Shown: positions 1 through 9,265 of the stretch, piece after piece
How positions within the stretch are numbered: the first letter of the stretch is position 1
How the letters are laid out: each line of letters starts with the position of its first letter
Assembly (NCBI RefSeq): GCF_039621805.1
Contig: NZ_CP155076.1
Coordinates: 248,001 to 312,000 of the forward strand
Source: Paraburkholderia sp. PREW-6R
GTDB lineage: Bacteria; Pseudomonadota; Gammaproteobacteria; Burkholderiales; Burkholderiaceae
Direction of reading: 5' to 3'
DNA length: 64,000 nucleotides
Notes under the pieces: model-generated
Told to the model about the DNA's origin: nothing
The model's input: the letters and a program-made list of their open reading frames with translations, nothing else
Database searches by the model: none
Position numbers and translations under genes: made by a program

Positions 1-2399
1 ACGCCACTGGTGCCGGTCAGATCCGCAGCACCCTGAACCGACGTATTGCTGCCGCCTGTCGTCAGCTCGTTGCTCGCGGTCGCCGTCAGGTTGCCGCCAA
101 TCAGCGCCCCGCCGGTGGATACGTTCGCGCCCGTCAGGTTGGCGTCCTTCACCACATTAAGCTGTCCGGCAGAAAGGTCCAGCGTATTCTGCGTGGTGGC
201 GTTCAGCGTGCCCGCTACGGTCGTCGTGCAGCCGGTGGTGATGTTTGCGCCAGACAGCGTCGCGTTGCCGCCAACCTGGGTGGTGCCGGTCACGGTCAGG
301 TTTTGCCCGGCCGACAGCAAAGCATCGCCCGCCGACTGGAGATTGCCCTGCGCACGCAGGTTGCCTGACTGGGCCGTCAGCGTCGTTGTACCGAGGCTTG
401 TCGTACTGCCCGCGACAGTGAGATTGCCGGTCGCCTGCGCTGCCACATTGCCGCCGCTAAGCACCGCGCCATTGATTGAGGCATCCCCGCCGTTTGCCTT
501 GAGCGTGGCGTTGCCGACGGCAGTCGCTGCGCCCACCGTCAGGCTGCTGCCCGCCGTCGCGTTCAGGTTGCCGCCCGTCTGGACCGCGCCGGTCAGATCG
601 ATCGCCTGACCCGCATTGAGCGTCGCATCCTGTCCGAAGCTCGCGCTGCCGGCACCCGAGAGGCGACCGCCCGCGTTGAGCGAACCGGTACCGTTGCCGG
701 ACACATTGCCGGAAACGGTCAGGTCGGTGCCGGCCGTCAGTGCGGTGTTGCCGCTCGTACTGACGCTGCCGCCCAGTGTCATGGCCTGCCCCGCCGTCGC
801 TGCGAGGTCGCCAATGGCAAGCACGTTTCCGGAAGTGCTGACATTGCCCGTTGTACCCGTCAGCGCCAAGGTCCCGCCAGACCGCGCCTGACCATTGATC
901 GATGCGTTGCGCCGGGCGGAGATCTGCACGGCCGAGCCGCCCGTGACCGCACCATTGACCGTCACATCGCGTGCGGAATCCAGCGCGAGCGCCCCGGGGG
1001 CCGATACCGCACCGCCTACGGTCAGGTCGCCGTTGCCGGTCTTCCCGGTCGTGGTCAGCGTGAGGTTGTTGCCTGTGGCGATCGAGCCAACGAACATGTC
1101 GCCGCCGGACGTCAGGTTCACGCTGCCATCCGACTGAGCGGTGCCGACCGACAGGCCGCCGCCCGCCGTCATGTTCAGGTCCTGCACAGACTGCACGGTT
1201 GCGCCCGCAGCGGAGATGTCGCCCGTGGCGTTCACCGTGTACTGGTTTGCCAGTCCGTTGCCGCTCACTGACACATTGCCAGCGCTCGTGAGCGTGGCGC
1301 CCTGTTGCGCATAGGTCGAGCCGGCGACGATATCCCCGTTGGACGTGACAACCAGATTGCCCGCAGTGGCCGCAAGAGGTCCGAGCGCACGCGCCCCCAC
1401 CCCGGCCGCGTTCGACACGATGAAGATCTGTCCGGCCGTGACCGAGCCGTACTGGCTCGCGTCGATCGCGTAGCCACTCGAGGTTGGGACGACTGGTACG
1501 CCATTGGCGGCCGTCGCGTAGCCGGTCCCGGTCGCCCCTGCGCTCAACGGTGTGACGATCTGGTTGCCAGCAATGACGTTTACGCGTTGGTCGGCATAAA
1601 GAGGCGCAGCGATGGAGACAGATTGCCCGATCAGATCGAGATTGCCGACTGTGCCTTCGATCCCGGCACCCGGCGTACCGTTGACCCCCGCCGGACCGCT
1701 GATGCTGATGTCGCCGGAGGTGACGGAATAGCCCAGCGCGGCCGCATGGGCAAAGTCGGTTGACGTGCCACCCACGCCAGTGAGAAACTGCGCGGCACCG
1801 GTAGTGAGGGTGAGGTTCGAAGCATTCGTGACGCTCAGACCGTTCACACTGATGCCATTCGGATTGCTTACGATTAGCGCAGCAGGCGATCCGAAAACTT
1901 CGAGCGGGCCGGCCAGGACGCTCCTGTACTGTGCCCCGGTCGACGTCACCTGCGCGAGAATCGTACTCGCGGTCCGTCCCGCCAGATTGGGGTTTGCGCC
2001 AAGCGTGCCGCCCAGCAGGGGCGTGCCACTGATCAGGCTGTTATTGAGCACCAGCCCCGATCCATCCACATTCAGCGCCTGGAAACTGTTGACGCTTATG
2101 CCATTTGCATTGGGCGACGTGATGTTCACCGCGGCCACGCCCGAACTTGTCTGTGTGACGGTTGGCTGAAAAGCAATCGGCGCGTGCGGATCGACGATTG
2201 GCGCGGCATGTGCGACTTCGTCGAACAGGAAAGCGATCGGCGCCACGTACATCACAAACGCCATGATCGAGGCGGTCGCCCGCACCCACAGTGGGCGACG
2301 CCGCTTTGCGCTCAATCTGCCGCTTGCAAAGCGGCTGGTCTCCAGAGCAGCGTTACGTTGTACTAACCTGTTGAAGAACTGCTGGACTGGACGACGCAT
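1..2399 (-). CDS. Two-partner-secretion exoprotein (filamentous haemagglutinin-like), 5' part
   Basis: The minus strand reads open from an ATG at 2399 to the left edge (about 800 codons), so the gene is partial at its 3' end. It begins with an extended signal sequence: a basic stretch (MRRPVQQFFNRLVQRNAALE, then RLSAKRRRP), a hydrophobic segment (MAFVMYVAPIAFLF) and an Ala-rich cleavage region ending AHAAP. A TPS transport domain follows, with the NPNL-type motif (LGANPNLAG) and the NPNGI motif (IVSNPNGISVNG). After that come Gly/Thr/Asn-rich beta-helix repeats of the type SAGQNLTVTG and ATAGSSLTVG. Family knowledge: such proteins cross the outer membrane through a TpsB pore and form long surface fibres. 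No TpsB partner adjoins it inside the window. No strong ribosome site precedes the ATG, so the exact start is uncertain. Whether it ends in a toxin cannot be seen here. Confidence 0.85.
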   Translation of the reverse strand, partial: MRRPVQQFFNRLVQRNAALETSRFASGRLSAKRRRPLWVRATASIMAFVMYVAPIAFLFDEVAHAAPIVDPHAPIAFQPTVTQTSSGVAAVNITSPNANGISVNSFQALNVDGSGLVLNNSLISGTPLLGGTLGANPNLAGRTASTILAQVTSTGAQYRSVLAGPLEVFGSPAALIVSNPNGISVNGLSVTNASNLTLTTGAAQFLTGVGGTSTDFAHAAALGYSVTSGDISISGPAGVNGTPGAGIEGTVGNLDLIGQSVSIAAPLYADQRVNVIAGNQIVTPLSAGATGTGYATAANGVPVVPTSSGYAIDASQYGSVTAGQIFIVSNAAGVGARALGPLAATAGNLVVTSNGDIVAGSTYAQQGATLTSAGNVSVSGNGLANQYTVNATGDISAAGATVQSVQDLNMTAGGGLSVGTAQSDGSVNLTSGGDMFVGSIATGNNLTLTTTGKTGNGDLTVGGAVSAPGALALDSARDVTVNGAVTGGSAVQISARRNASINGQARSGGTLALTGTTGNVSTSGNVLAIGDLAATAGQAMTLGGSVSTSGNTALTAGTDLTVSGNVSGNGTGSLNAGGRLSGAGSASFGQDATLNAGQAIDLTGAVQTGGNLNATAGSSLTVGAATAVGNATLKANGGDASINGAVLSGGNVAAQATGNLTVAGSTTSLGTTTLTAQSGNLRAQGNLQSAGDALLSAGQNLTVTGTTQVGGNATLSGANITTGCTTTVAGTLNATTQNTLDLSAGQLNVVKDANLTGANVSTGGALIGGNLTATASNELTTGGSNTSVQGAADLTGTSG

Positions 2400-3185
2400 G
2401 GGAGGCCAAGCTATTTAGTATTATTGGGGACTGCTTCGGCGCGACTATAAATGACAAATCCCTTGAAAATTGTCAGGGATGGTCCGATTCACAAAATTTC
2501 ACAATTGCCGGCCGAAGAAGGCGCTGATGCGTCGTCCGGGAATCGGGCCACCTCAGATCGTGGGGGGCATCCCGGTATTAGATACAGAAAGCTTGACACG
2601 AGAAGTCGTAGCAGCGTTCGCCAGATTGAATCGCTGATGACGTGGCTCGATGCGAAAAAACGAGGCGGTGCGGGACGGCGGCCATTGACTTACAGGATGG
2701 CGGCACCCCCGGCGCTCCTGCCGTTCGCCGGTGGTCGAGCCCTCCCGCCAGCGGCTAACCCGCTTTCGATTACTGATTGCCAGCGGGAAGCGAGCGTGAA
2801 AAAATGGCCGCCCCGGTCGTGACCGGGTCCCAGCATCATGAACAACCAAGCCGGCACGTCAGTGAGAAACCTCCGCCCGTTCCTCGCCTCGAAGCTCATC
2901 ACGAGCTCAGCATGCATCGCGGAGAATTGAGCGAGCTCATCCGGCATGTAGTTGCCAATGATCTCAAGCAGAATCGTTCGCTGGTCGCTACGACCGGTTT
3001 CTTCGCCCGCAGGGTCGCGGCGACCCTTTTTTCCAGCAAGTGACACGCCGCCGGCCACGTCGCCTGACTTCGCCACCTCCGGGTGCAAATCTCCTCGTAA
3101 CGATTCAGGAGCCACGCTACTACTAACAAGGAGAGCATTGATATCGGCACAAACAGGTGCCGTTATTTGTGCCAATAAGGGGAAG
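2400..3185. other. Intergenic stretch upstream of the exoprotein, no convincing gene
   Basis: This is the upstream region of the minus-strand exoprotein gene. Overlapping open frames exist on both strands (for example minus 2690-3175, 161 codons), but none has a recognisable domain, and the competing frames overlap one another. The part next to 2400 is comparatively AT-rich and probably holds the exoprotein promoter, though no clear -35/-10 pair was found. Confidence 0.4.
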
Positions 3186-3191
3186 ATTAAT

Positions 3192-3224
3192 GTGCGTACT
3201 ACAATTGCGCCTGATGATGATTAG
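3192..3224 (+). pseudogene. vapB: vapB antitoxin, 5' fragment (before the IS)
   Basis: A GTG at 3192, preceded by an AAGGGGA ribosome site, opens a frame reading MRTTIAPDDD, the usual start of a VapB antitoxin. It stops at TAG 3222-3224, where the IS3 element begins. The remainder of the gene resumes in the same frame at 4695, on the far side of the insertion. The TAG is itself in frame, so precise excision would still leave a stop at codon 11. Confidence 0.7.
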
Positions 3225-3273
3225 TGAACCGCCCCGGGAATGAACTGACCCCCGAGAGTTGGACGTTGAAGCG

Positions 3274-4110
3274 TTAATTTTTTCCCGCTCGCATTCGATA
3301 TTCCACGGGACTCAGTCCACCAAGTTTCGATTTGATGCGATGCCGGTTGTAGTAGTCGATGTAGCCCTTCAGGCCTACCCTCAGTGCGTCGACGTCTTCG
3401 AAGTCCGTGAGATGGAAGTACTCGGCCTTCAGAGTGCCAAAGAAGCTCTCCATGGCCGTGTTATCGAAGCAATTTCCTTTTCTCGACATACTCTGCTTCA
3501 TTCCGTAGCGCGCCAGTGCCACTCGGTACGGTTGCATGCGATAGTGCCAACCCTGGTCTGAATGAAGCATCGGTGTAGCCGCATTCCCGCATTTCTTGAC
3601 AGCTTTCCTGAGCATGCCCATGACCATTGGGAAGTCGGGGCGATGGCTCGACTCGTAGGCAACAATTTCCCCATTGTAGAGGTCCATGACCGGAGAAAGG
3701 TACAGCTTTTTCCCCGCGACCCGGAACTCGGTCACATCGGTGACCCACTTTTCGTTTGGGCTCGATGCGGTGAATTCACGATTGAGCAGGTTCGGAGCGG
3801 CCTCGCCGACCTCGCCCTGGTATGACCGGAACTTCTTCCGGCGCACCCTCGACCTGATTCCCAATTCGTTCATGAGGCGTTGCACCTTCTTGTGATTGAC
3901 TAGCTCGCCATCACTGCGGATAGTTAAGGTGATGCGACGATAGCCATACAAGCCGCGATGTGCAGCATAGACAGCCTGAATCTTCGCCTTGAGTCCACGA
4001 TGCCGGTCTGGAGCGGCCAACGTCTTGGCCCGATAGTAGTACGTACTGCGTGGCAACCCCGCAGCCTGGAGAAGGTCGGACAAGGGGAATTCCTGCCTCA
4101 GTTCAAGCAC
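3274..4110 (-). CDS. IS3-family transposase OrfB (DDE integrase domain)
   Basis: This 278-residue protein is the catalytic half of the IS3 transposase, normally made as an OrfAB fusion. An HTH_21-type region (AHRGLYGYRRITLTIR) is followed by an rve/DDE domain. The acidic triad is visible as D in WVTDVTEF, D in MLHSDQGW and E in NTAMESFFGTLK. The C-terminal YNRHRIKSKLGGLSPVEYR motif is typical of the IS150-like branch. The gene is full length and uninterrupted. Confidence 0.93.
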   Translation of the reverse strand: MLELRQEFPLSDLLQAAGLPRSTYYYRAKTLAAPDRHRGLKAKIQAVYAAHRGLYGYRRITLTIRSDGELVNHKKVQRLMNELGIRSRVRRKKFRSYQGEVGEAAPNLLNREFTASSPNEKWVTDVTEFRVAGKKLYLSPVMDLYNGEIVAYESSHRPDFPMVMGMLRKAVKKCGNAATPMLHSDQGWHYRMQPYRVALARYGMKQSMSRKGNCFDNTAMESFFGTLKAEYFHLTDFEDVDALRVGLKGYIDYYNRHRIKSKLGGLSPVEYRMRAGKN

Positions 4111-4637
4111 TATTTTGGCTCTTTCTGCCGCGCCAACTTCTTTGCTAGAACCAAGGCATTTAATTTTTTTAGGTACGCGACCTCCGCGCGTAACTGCTGA
4201 TTCTCACGAAGGAGTTGGTCTGACTCCTCAGATCGCGGAGCTTCCAACGACTGGTTCGAGGTCTTTTTCTTTGCTGGCACCGAAACATCCTGTCCCGACG
4301 GGCGCATGCCCTTTAGCGAACGGAGCTCTCCCCGTGCTTTCTGTTGTTGCCACATCGTGATGCTGTGCGGATTGCCGATATTGTAAATGGCAGCCAGCTC
4401 TCGACAGGAAAGGTTCTCAGCCACGCCCCGGTGCACCACCTCAAGCTTGAACTCAAGGGTGTAAGCGCCACGCTGGCGGATGAGCCCAGCGTTACCATGG
4501 TGACGATATGCCGCGACCCATCGCCTCACCATGCTTTCTGCAATACCGAATTTCGCCGCAAGGAGCTTATAGCCCCCTTTGCCAGCGAGATACTCGCGAA
4601 CCACCTTCCCCTTAAACTTTACATCGAATTTCCTCAC
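4110..4637 (-). CDS. IS3-family transposase OrfA
   Basis: This 175-residue protein is the DNA-binding half of the IS3 transposase. The N-terminus holds two helix-turn-helix-like repeats (residues about 8-45 and 60-105, with YKLLAAKFGIAESMVRRW and CRELAAIYNIGNPHSITMW). The C-terminus is a leucine-zipper-like coiled coil (residues about 135-170, QLLRENQQLRAEVAYLKKLN) that normally mediates dimerisation. Its stop (TAG, 4112-4110) overlaps the orfB GTG by one base. An A4 tract directly precedes the stop, so the usual -1 frameshift that makes the OrfAB fusion is plausible. Confidence 0.9.
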   Translation of the reverse strand: MRKFDVKFKGKVVREYLAGKGGYKLLAAKFGIAESMVRRWVAAYRHHGNAGLIRQRGAYTLEFKLEVVHRGVAENLSCRELAAIYNIGNPHSITMWQQQKARGELRSLKGMRPSGQDVSVPAKKKTSNQSLEAPRSEESDQLLRENQQLRAEVAYLKKLNALVLAKKLARQKEPK

Positions 4638-4694
4638 GGAGCCTCCAAGGTTGTGTCCAACTCTCGGGGGTCAGTTCAAATCCGGGGCGGTTCA

Positions 4695-4850
4695 TAGATC
4701 GCCAAGACTCAGGCCTACACAGGCGTGGAAGAAAAGACGGCACTTGTGCGCGAAGCACTAAGGGCGTTGATTCAGCGTGAGGCCGCAAAGCGACTCGCGA
4801 AACCTGGAGGGGCCCAAAGGGGCATCACTGCGGCGCCGGCAAGACGTTAA
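4695..4850 (+). pseudogene. vapB: vapB antitoxin, 3' fragment (after the IS)
   Basis: Reading on from the 3-bp target duplication, in the same frame as the 5' fragment, the sequence gives IAKTQAYTGVEEKTALVREA and then LRALIQREAAKRLAK, ending in TAA at 4848-4850. This is the body of a VapB antitoxin. It is followed at once (TAA then ATG at 4851) by a decayed vapC. The gene is dead because of the IS and the in-frame TAG. Confidence 0.72.
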
Positions 4851-5221
4851 ATGATCCTCGTTGACACGTCGATCGGATCGATCACATTAGCGCTTCCGAT
4901 CCTCTGCTGATTAACCTTCTTGCGAATGACCGTGTGCTGGTTTATCCCTACGAGATTGGCGAAAGTTTTGCTCGGCAGTTTGCGCGAACTTGAAGTCGTA
5001 CCTGGAGGGCTGCTCGATCTGCCGCGTGCCCCGGTCGCGACGCTGGAAGCAATATTTTCTCTTATGAACGCGAAGGGCTGTTCAATCGCGGAATCGGATA
5101 TATGGACACGTCACTACTGACAGCGGCACCCCTGCAACCCGGCGTCATGCGCTGGACGCGTGAGCGGCGCCCAAAATCCGCTGCTGACGAACTCGGACTT
5201 GGCGCAGTGCCTGGTCACTAA
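4851..5221 (+). pseudogene. vapC: vapC PIN-domain toxin, decayed
   Basis: The ATG at 4851 opens MILVDTSI, the first catalytic motif of a PIN-domain RNase. The rest of a VapC can be followed only by changing frame three times: WIDHISASDPLLINLLANDR (after a lost base in the Trp codon), then LLGSLRELEVVPGGLLDLPR (from about 4960), then FNRGIGYMDTSLLTAA to a TAA at 5219-5221. The expected PIN order is retained, but the gene cannot be expressed intact. Loss of the toxin is consistent with loss of its antitoxin to the IS. Confidence 0.7.
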
Positions 5222-5737
5222 CTTTGCCAATCGCCCGAACCTGGACATCGAAGATGACTGCTGACACAGAGTGCGATCAGCTCTTACTCTAACCTGGAAA
5301 GCAGTGACCAGAACAACGGCACCAATCGCTTTTGCGTTTCGATCTACCAGTTCTTCGGCATCAACCTTACCTAAGAACCAGTTCCGGTCCCGGTTGAAAG
5401 GCAGCGCCCAAGGTCCGAGGCGGCGCTCTTACCTTCATCCGCCACGATGACCAGATTTGCGGCATTACGATCGATGGAGCTGCCCCTGTAATTGCCCCGT
5501 AACTCAGGACACTCGGACACCGTTAAGTTGATGAGGCAGCGGTTCGCCGGAACTCTCGGGGAGACCGGTACTACAGTGCCCTATGCGGGTGGCGTTCGTT
5601 GTAGTGTATATGAACGCCTCCCTTTGCGAGAGGCTTCGATCGGCATTCCAGAACAAGATGGGCTGCAGCTGTATATCCGGCCTGTTTGCAGCTCGAACTG
5701 TCGCTGCTGGCCACTATGAAATCCGCTGACTCGCACC
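5222..5737. other. No supported gene
   Basis: This stretch of about 500 bp lies between the dead vapC and the IS110-family element. All frames are short or frequently closed. Nothing in it could be assigned; it is probably debris. Confidence 0.4.
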
Positions 5738-5913
5738 TCATTGCTCAAACGAGCTCGAAGCTCTCACTACAACACAGGTTCAGCGAGTCTCGGTCCTACC
5801 TGTTCTGTCATTCCAAGCGAAACGCCTGCGCAACCTTGCGATGGTTCGTGTGCTACGTGTCGATCTTGCGATCAGACTTTATGCTTTCCCAGTTCGTTAG
5901 ACGGCGAGCTAAC

Positions 5914-6933
5914 TCAGGCAGGTCGGGCAGCCGAGTACCCTTTTTCATAGGGGCGTCGGTGTGCAAGGACTGCCCAGATGATTCGCGCGAGTTTGTTCGC
6001 TAGCGCGATCACTACCACGTTTGCCGGTCGCCGTTTTTTCAACTGTTCGACCCACGGCCCCGGCTCCTTGGCATTTGCCAATACGCAGCGCGCGCCATGA
6101 GTTAGGAGCGTACGAAGATAGGTGTCGCCCCTCTTGCTGATTCCGAACAAGCCTACCTTGCCGCCCGAGCCATGTTGCCGCGGAACGAGACCTATAAATG
6201 TTGCGAATTCTCGCCCCGATCTGAACGCCTTGGGGTCGGCCATCGTGGCAACCGCTGCCGTCGCCGTGAGCAGGCCCACGCCGGGGATTTCGGCTATCGC
6301 AGAACAATCTCTATCCTGCTTGAGCCAGATGCGAAGCCGCTGCTCGATCTTGGCAATTTGCTCGTCCATCCTTGCTAATTCGTTCCATCTGTCGCGCAAC
6401 GTATCGACCAGCATGGCTGGCAGACGCTCCGCGAGCCTGTGCAAGACGCCTGGCATTTCTCTTTTCAGAATCGCACGGCTTCTGCCCATAACCTCCCCGT
6501 ATTCGGTCATGAGGCCGCGCAGTGCATTTATCTGCATCGTCCGCATCTTCACCAGTTGTTCTCGCATCCGATGCATGGCAAGCACCGCCTGCTGAGCCTC
6601 GGTTTTCATTGCAACAGCCTTGCCTGGTCGCTGGACGGCCAGCCAGATTGCTCGTGCATCCGCTGCGTCGCTCTTGTTGCCGATGTTGAACGCTTTCACG
6701 AATCTTCACGAGAGCAGCCTTACCTGATGTCCCTGCTTTGTCAGTTCGCGCGCCCAATGTTGCGCACCGCCGCACGCTTCCATGCCAATAGGGCAAGGAC
6801 TCCGATTTGCGAAGTATTGCAGGAAGCCGGCGCGCTTGATTGCCTTGCTGACTGTCTTCCCAGTGTTCTCGTCTAAGTGATGAACCTGAAACACCAACTT
6901 GGCGATATCGATTCCAACAGGAGTGAGCAACAT
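5914..6933 (-). pseudogene. IS110-family transposase with in-frame stop
   Basis: The ATG at 6933 starts MLLTPVGIDIAKLVFQVHHL, the RuvC-like DEDD domain (D in GIDIAK, E in GMEACGG, D's in KSDAADARAI). The frame is closed by TGA at 6706-6708, directly after QVRLLS, and resumes in the same frame with RFVKAFNIGNKSDAADARAI. It runs to 5914 through the Transposase_20 domain (IPGVGLLTATAAVA) and the conserved serine region (FIGLVPRQHGSGGKVGLFG). Apart from the single TGA the 339-codon gene is intact, so a CGA-to-TGA change is a simple explanation. It is annotated as one broken gene, not two. Confidence 0.85.
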
Positions 6934-7034
6934 AGCGATCTCCGATTTGCACCAAGACTCCTTGGCGATATCGCTACAGTCCGACCGCCACAGGCCCGGC
7001 CCAGGCGGGAGGCGTTCATATCATTGCTCAAACG
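6934..7034 (-). ncRNA. Candidate bridge-RNA region of the IS110 element
   Basis: This is the non-coding segment between the element boundary and the transposase start. In the IS110 group the left-end non-coding region is transcribed as a structured guide RNA; in the IS1111 group it lies downstream (here 5752-5913). The assignment rests on position only. I did not fold the sequence. Confidence 0.25.
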
Positions 7035-8695
7035 CGCCGGCCAGATGTGAGAGCGTGGTTGGCACATCAGGCTTGCGCATAAAGCGCGAGGGCTCCCCGA
7101 TGCTCATTGCGTACCTGAAAGCCTCCATAGGGGAAATACGGCGAGGCGCGCCTGACGCCCGTCACGCTGCAACTGATCGAGCAGGCCGCCGCGGAGCATC
7201 CGGTGAGCCGCTGGTTCCGGCCGCTGATCGCGGGGCGGCTGTAGGCGGAGGGCATCGTTACACTCGGCGAGCTCGTCGCCTTCTGCAACCGCCGCGGCGC
7301 AGCTGGTGGCAGGCAGTGCCGCGCATTGGCGCACACCGTGCGCAGATGCTGGTGAGCTGGCTGCGCCGGCACGCGCGGTCGATCGGATGTACGGTCACCT
7401 TCGACATCAAGACGGCGGATCCGCTGGCGTTGCCGGTGAAACAGACCGTCGAGGCTGGCCGCGGCACGCTGGTGCCGCTCGAGCGGCTCGCGGTGCCGCG
7501 TGCGCACTCGGGCGCGCAGGCATTCGCGTACGTGCGCGCGCGGCACGATCTGGACGCGGTGCGCGCATACCTGCACCGCCACAGCGCGCAGCAGGCGACG
7601 CAGCTGGCGTACCGGCGCGAGCTCGAGCGGCTGCTGCCGTGGGCCACGGTCGAGCGCGGCACCGCACTGTCATCCATGAGTGTCGAGGACTGCAAAGCCT
7701 ACAATGCGTTTCTCGCGGCGCCGTCGTCCGCCTTCTGCGGAGCGCCCGCGTCGCGCACCTCAGGACGGTGGCGGCCCTTCGCGCCGGACGCGCTGTCACC
7801 GGAGAGCCAGCGGTATGCGGTGCGCGCGATCTTGGCCGCGTTCGCGTGGCTCGAGCAGGTGCGCTATCTGGCCGGCAACCCGTGAGCCGCCGTGACGGAT
7901 TCGAAAGCGGCGAAGCGCGTCGCAGTGATGCGGGTCGATCACGCGCTACCAATGGCCCTGTGGACCCGGGTGCGAAACTGCATGGCAAAGCACGGCGGCA
8001 TTCCCGGGCGGGATGCGGCACGCTGTCGGGCGGCCACGGCGTTGCTGCTGCTGATGGGCGATACCGGGCTGCGGATCGCGGAGGCGGCCGCCGCGACGCG
8101 CGGCGCGCCGCAGTGGCGGCCGGCGGACGACGGAGTGCCGGCCACGTGGTGGTTGCAGGTCGTCGGCAAGGGCCTGCGTGAGCGGTTCGTGCCGCTCAGT
8201 GAGGACACCCTCGCCGCGCTGTCGCCGCACTAGCGGGACCGGGGCCTGGCGTTCGCTGACGGGCAGGTCATCGCCGCGTCCGTTGCGCTGGTTGTGCCGC
8301 CGGTCATTCCGGCAACGCGACGCGCCCGCGCGAAATTCGCGAGCGGCGCCAATGTTCCCAGATCCGGCGTGCCGTCGGCGGCCGCGGCATTCGGTGCGCG
8401 GCGCCCGTGGTCTCACCCAGCGGGCATTGCGCGCTTGCAGGCGCAGCTGCCGGCGCTGCCGGAAGCAGAGCGACGCCAGCTGGCGCGCCTGGCCGCACGC
8501 GTTCCGGCATACCTGCGGCACGCAGTCTGTCGCCGCCGGTTGTCGCTCGACGTGGTGCAGCGGCTGCTGGGCCACGCGTCGCTGCAGACCACCACGGTCT
8601 ACGTGACAGCCGAACAGAAGCGGCAGCGCAGCGCGATGGCGCAGTATCACGCAAGGCTCCGCGCTGGCGGACGGCAGCAGCGACGACCAGTAGGC
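7035..8695 (+). pseudogene. Tyrosine recombinase (N-terminal DUF3701-type domain), decayed copy 1
   Basis: This decayed paralogue matches the gene at 16331-18195 along its length: LTPVTLQLIEQAA, TLGELVAFCNRRG, SWWQAVPRIGAHRAQMLVSW, VRAYLHRHSAQQATQLAYRR and LLLLMGDTGLRIAEAA. The C-terminal end (RLLGHASLQTTTVYVTAEQK) carries the Tyr motif. Damage includes TAG at about 7244, a -1 shift at about 7294, TGA in place of Trp at about 7883, TAG in place of Trp at 8231, and a C-terminal frameshift plus deletion of the H-x-x-R neighbourhood. The 5' end is removed by the IS110 element at 7034. Family knowledge: integrase-type site-specific recombination. Confidence 0.8.
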
Positions 8696-8967
8696 GTCTG
8701 TGGTGGACGACCCGCCCGGGATGCGTTCCAGCCGGCCGTCAGCGTTGCTTGCGCCGACCGGCGCGAGCGCCTCTCACGGCGCCATGTCCGGGGAAATGAA
8801 TAACGTTCGGCGCGGCGGCCCGGGTCTTTCTGTGCCGCAAGCGAAGCCTCGTATCAGGTCGGGGTACGCCTGTGTCCGGAGACTGACGCAAGCGGCTCGT
8901 CCATGCCGGGACACCATCGCCGTTAAAAACGTGTAGCTTGCGAAGGATCCGGATGTACACACGCGGA

Positions 8968-9017
8968 TTTACATTGATCCACAAATCGTCTATAGTACAT
9001 ACTTTGTACACACAAAG
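8968..9017 (+). promoter_or_regulatory. Promoter and operator of vapBC
   Basis: A -35 box TTTACA (8968-8973) and a -10 box TATAGT (8991-8996) are separated by exactly 17 bp. Two overlapping inverted repeats cover the start region: GTACATACTTTGTAC (8995-9009) and CTTTGTACACACAAAG (9002-9017). An extra TGTACACAC half-site lies at 8954-8962, repeated at 9005-9013. These are candidate binding sites for autoregulation by the VapB-VapC complex. Confidence 0.7.
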
Positions 9018-9028
9018 CAGGCGCCGCC

Positions 9029-9265
9029 ATGCAAACTACCCGCGTTTTCAGAAATGGCAATTCGCAAGCCGTTCGTATTCCGGCCGATCTCGCCTATGAC
9101 CGCAGTGACGTTGAACTGGAGATCGAGCGAGTTGGCGATGAGATCCGCATTCGCCCTGCCCGTCGTCCGTTGGGGGGCGTATTGAAGAAGTTCGCCAGAT
9201 TCGGGGCGGATTTTTTGGCTGAAGGGCGCGGCGAGCAGGAACAGGCCGAGCGCGAGGGTTTTTGA
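9029..9265 (+). CDS. vapB: VapB-type antitoxin (AbrB/SpoVT fold)
   Basis: This 78-residue antitoxin neutralises the adjacent PIN toxin and represses its own promoter. The N-terminal swapped-hairpin AbrB-like domain is clear (TTRVFRNGNSQAVRIPADLA; VELEIERVGDEIRIRPAR). A flexible acidic tail (GRGEQEQAEREGF) probably wraps the toxin. The stop TGA (9263-9265) overlaps the toxin ATG, indicating translational coupling. A good promoter and inverted repeats lie just upstream (8968-9017). Confidence 0.9.
   Translation: MQTTRVFRNGNSQAVRIPADLAYDRSDVELEIERVGDEIRIRPARRPLGGVLKKFARFGADFLAEGRGEQEQAEREGF

Larger units (their letters stand above)
3225..4694 (-). mobile_element. Complete IS3-family insertion sequence
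   Basis: The element is 1470 bp. Its ends are about 40-bp inverted repeats (3225-3264 and 4655-4694) that both start TGAACCGCCCCGG and carry GAACTGACCCCCGAGAGTTG; they differ at three positions. It is flanked by a 3-bp direct repeat, TAG (3222-3224 and 4695-4697), as expected for IS3-family transposition. It carries orfA and orfB on the minus strand. Both frames are open, so it may still be active. It sits inside a vapB antitoxin gene. Confidence 0.93.
5738..7034 (-). mobile_element. IS110-family insertion sequence
   Basis: The element surrounds a DEDD-type transposase gene. Identical 14-bp direct repeats (TCATTGCTCAAACG) occur at 5738-5751 and 7021-7034 and are the best available markers of its limits. 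IS110 elements lack terminal inverted repeats, so limits are inferred. Non-coding segments of about 100 bp (6934-7034, upstream of the gene) and about 160 bp (5752-5913, downstream) could carry the bridge RNA that guides this family. The right boundary coincides with the point where a tyrosine-recombinase pseudogene begins. The transposase has a nonsense codon, so the copy is probably immobile on its own. Confidence 0.7.

Noticed and set aside
46..1137. Three consecutive plus-strand frames at the left edge
   Set aside because: They mirror the exoprotein repeats on the minus strand and are rich in Pro/Val/Ala from that mirror effect.
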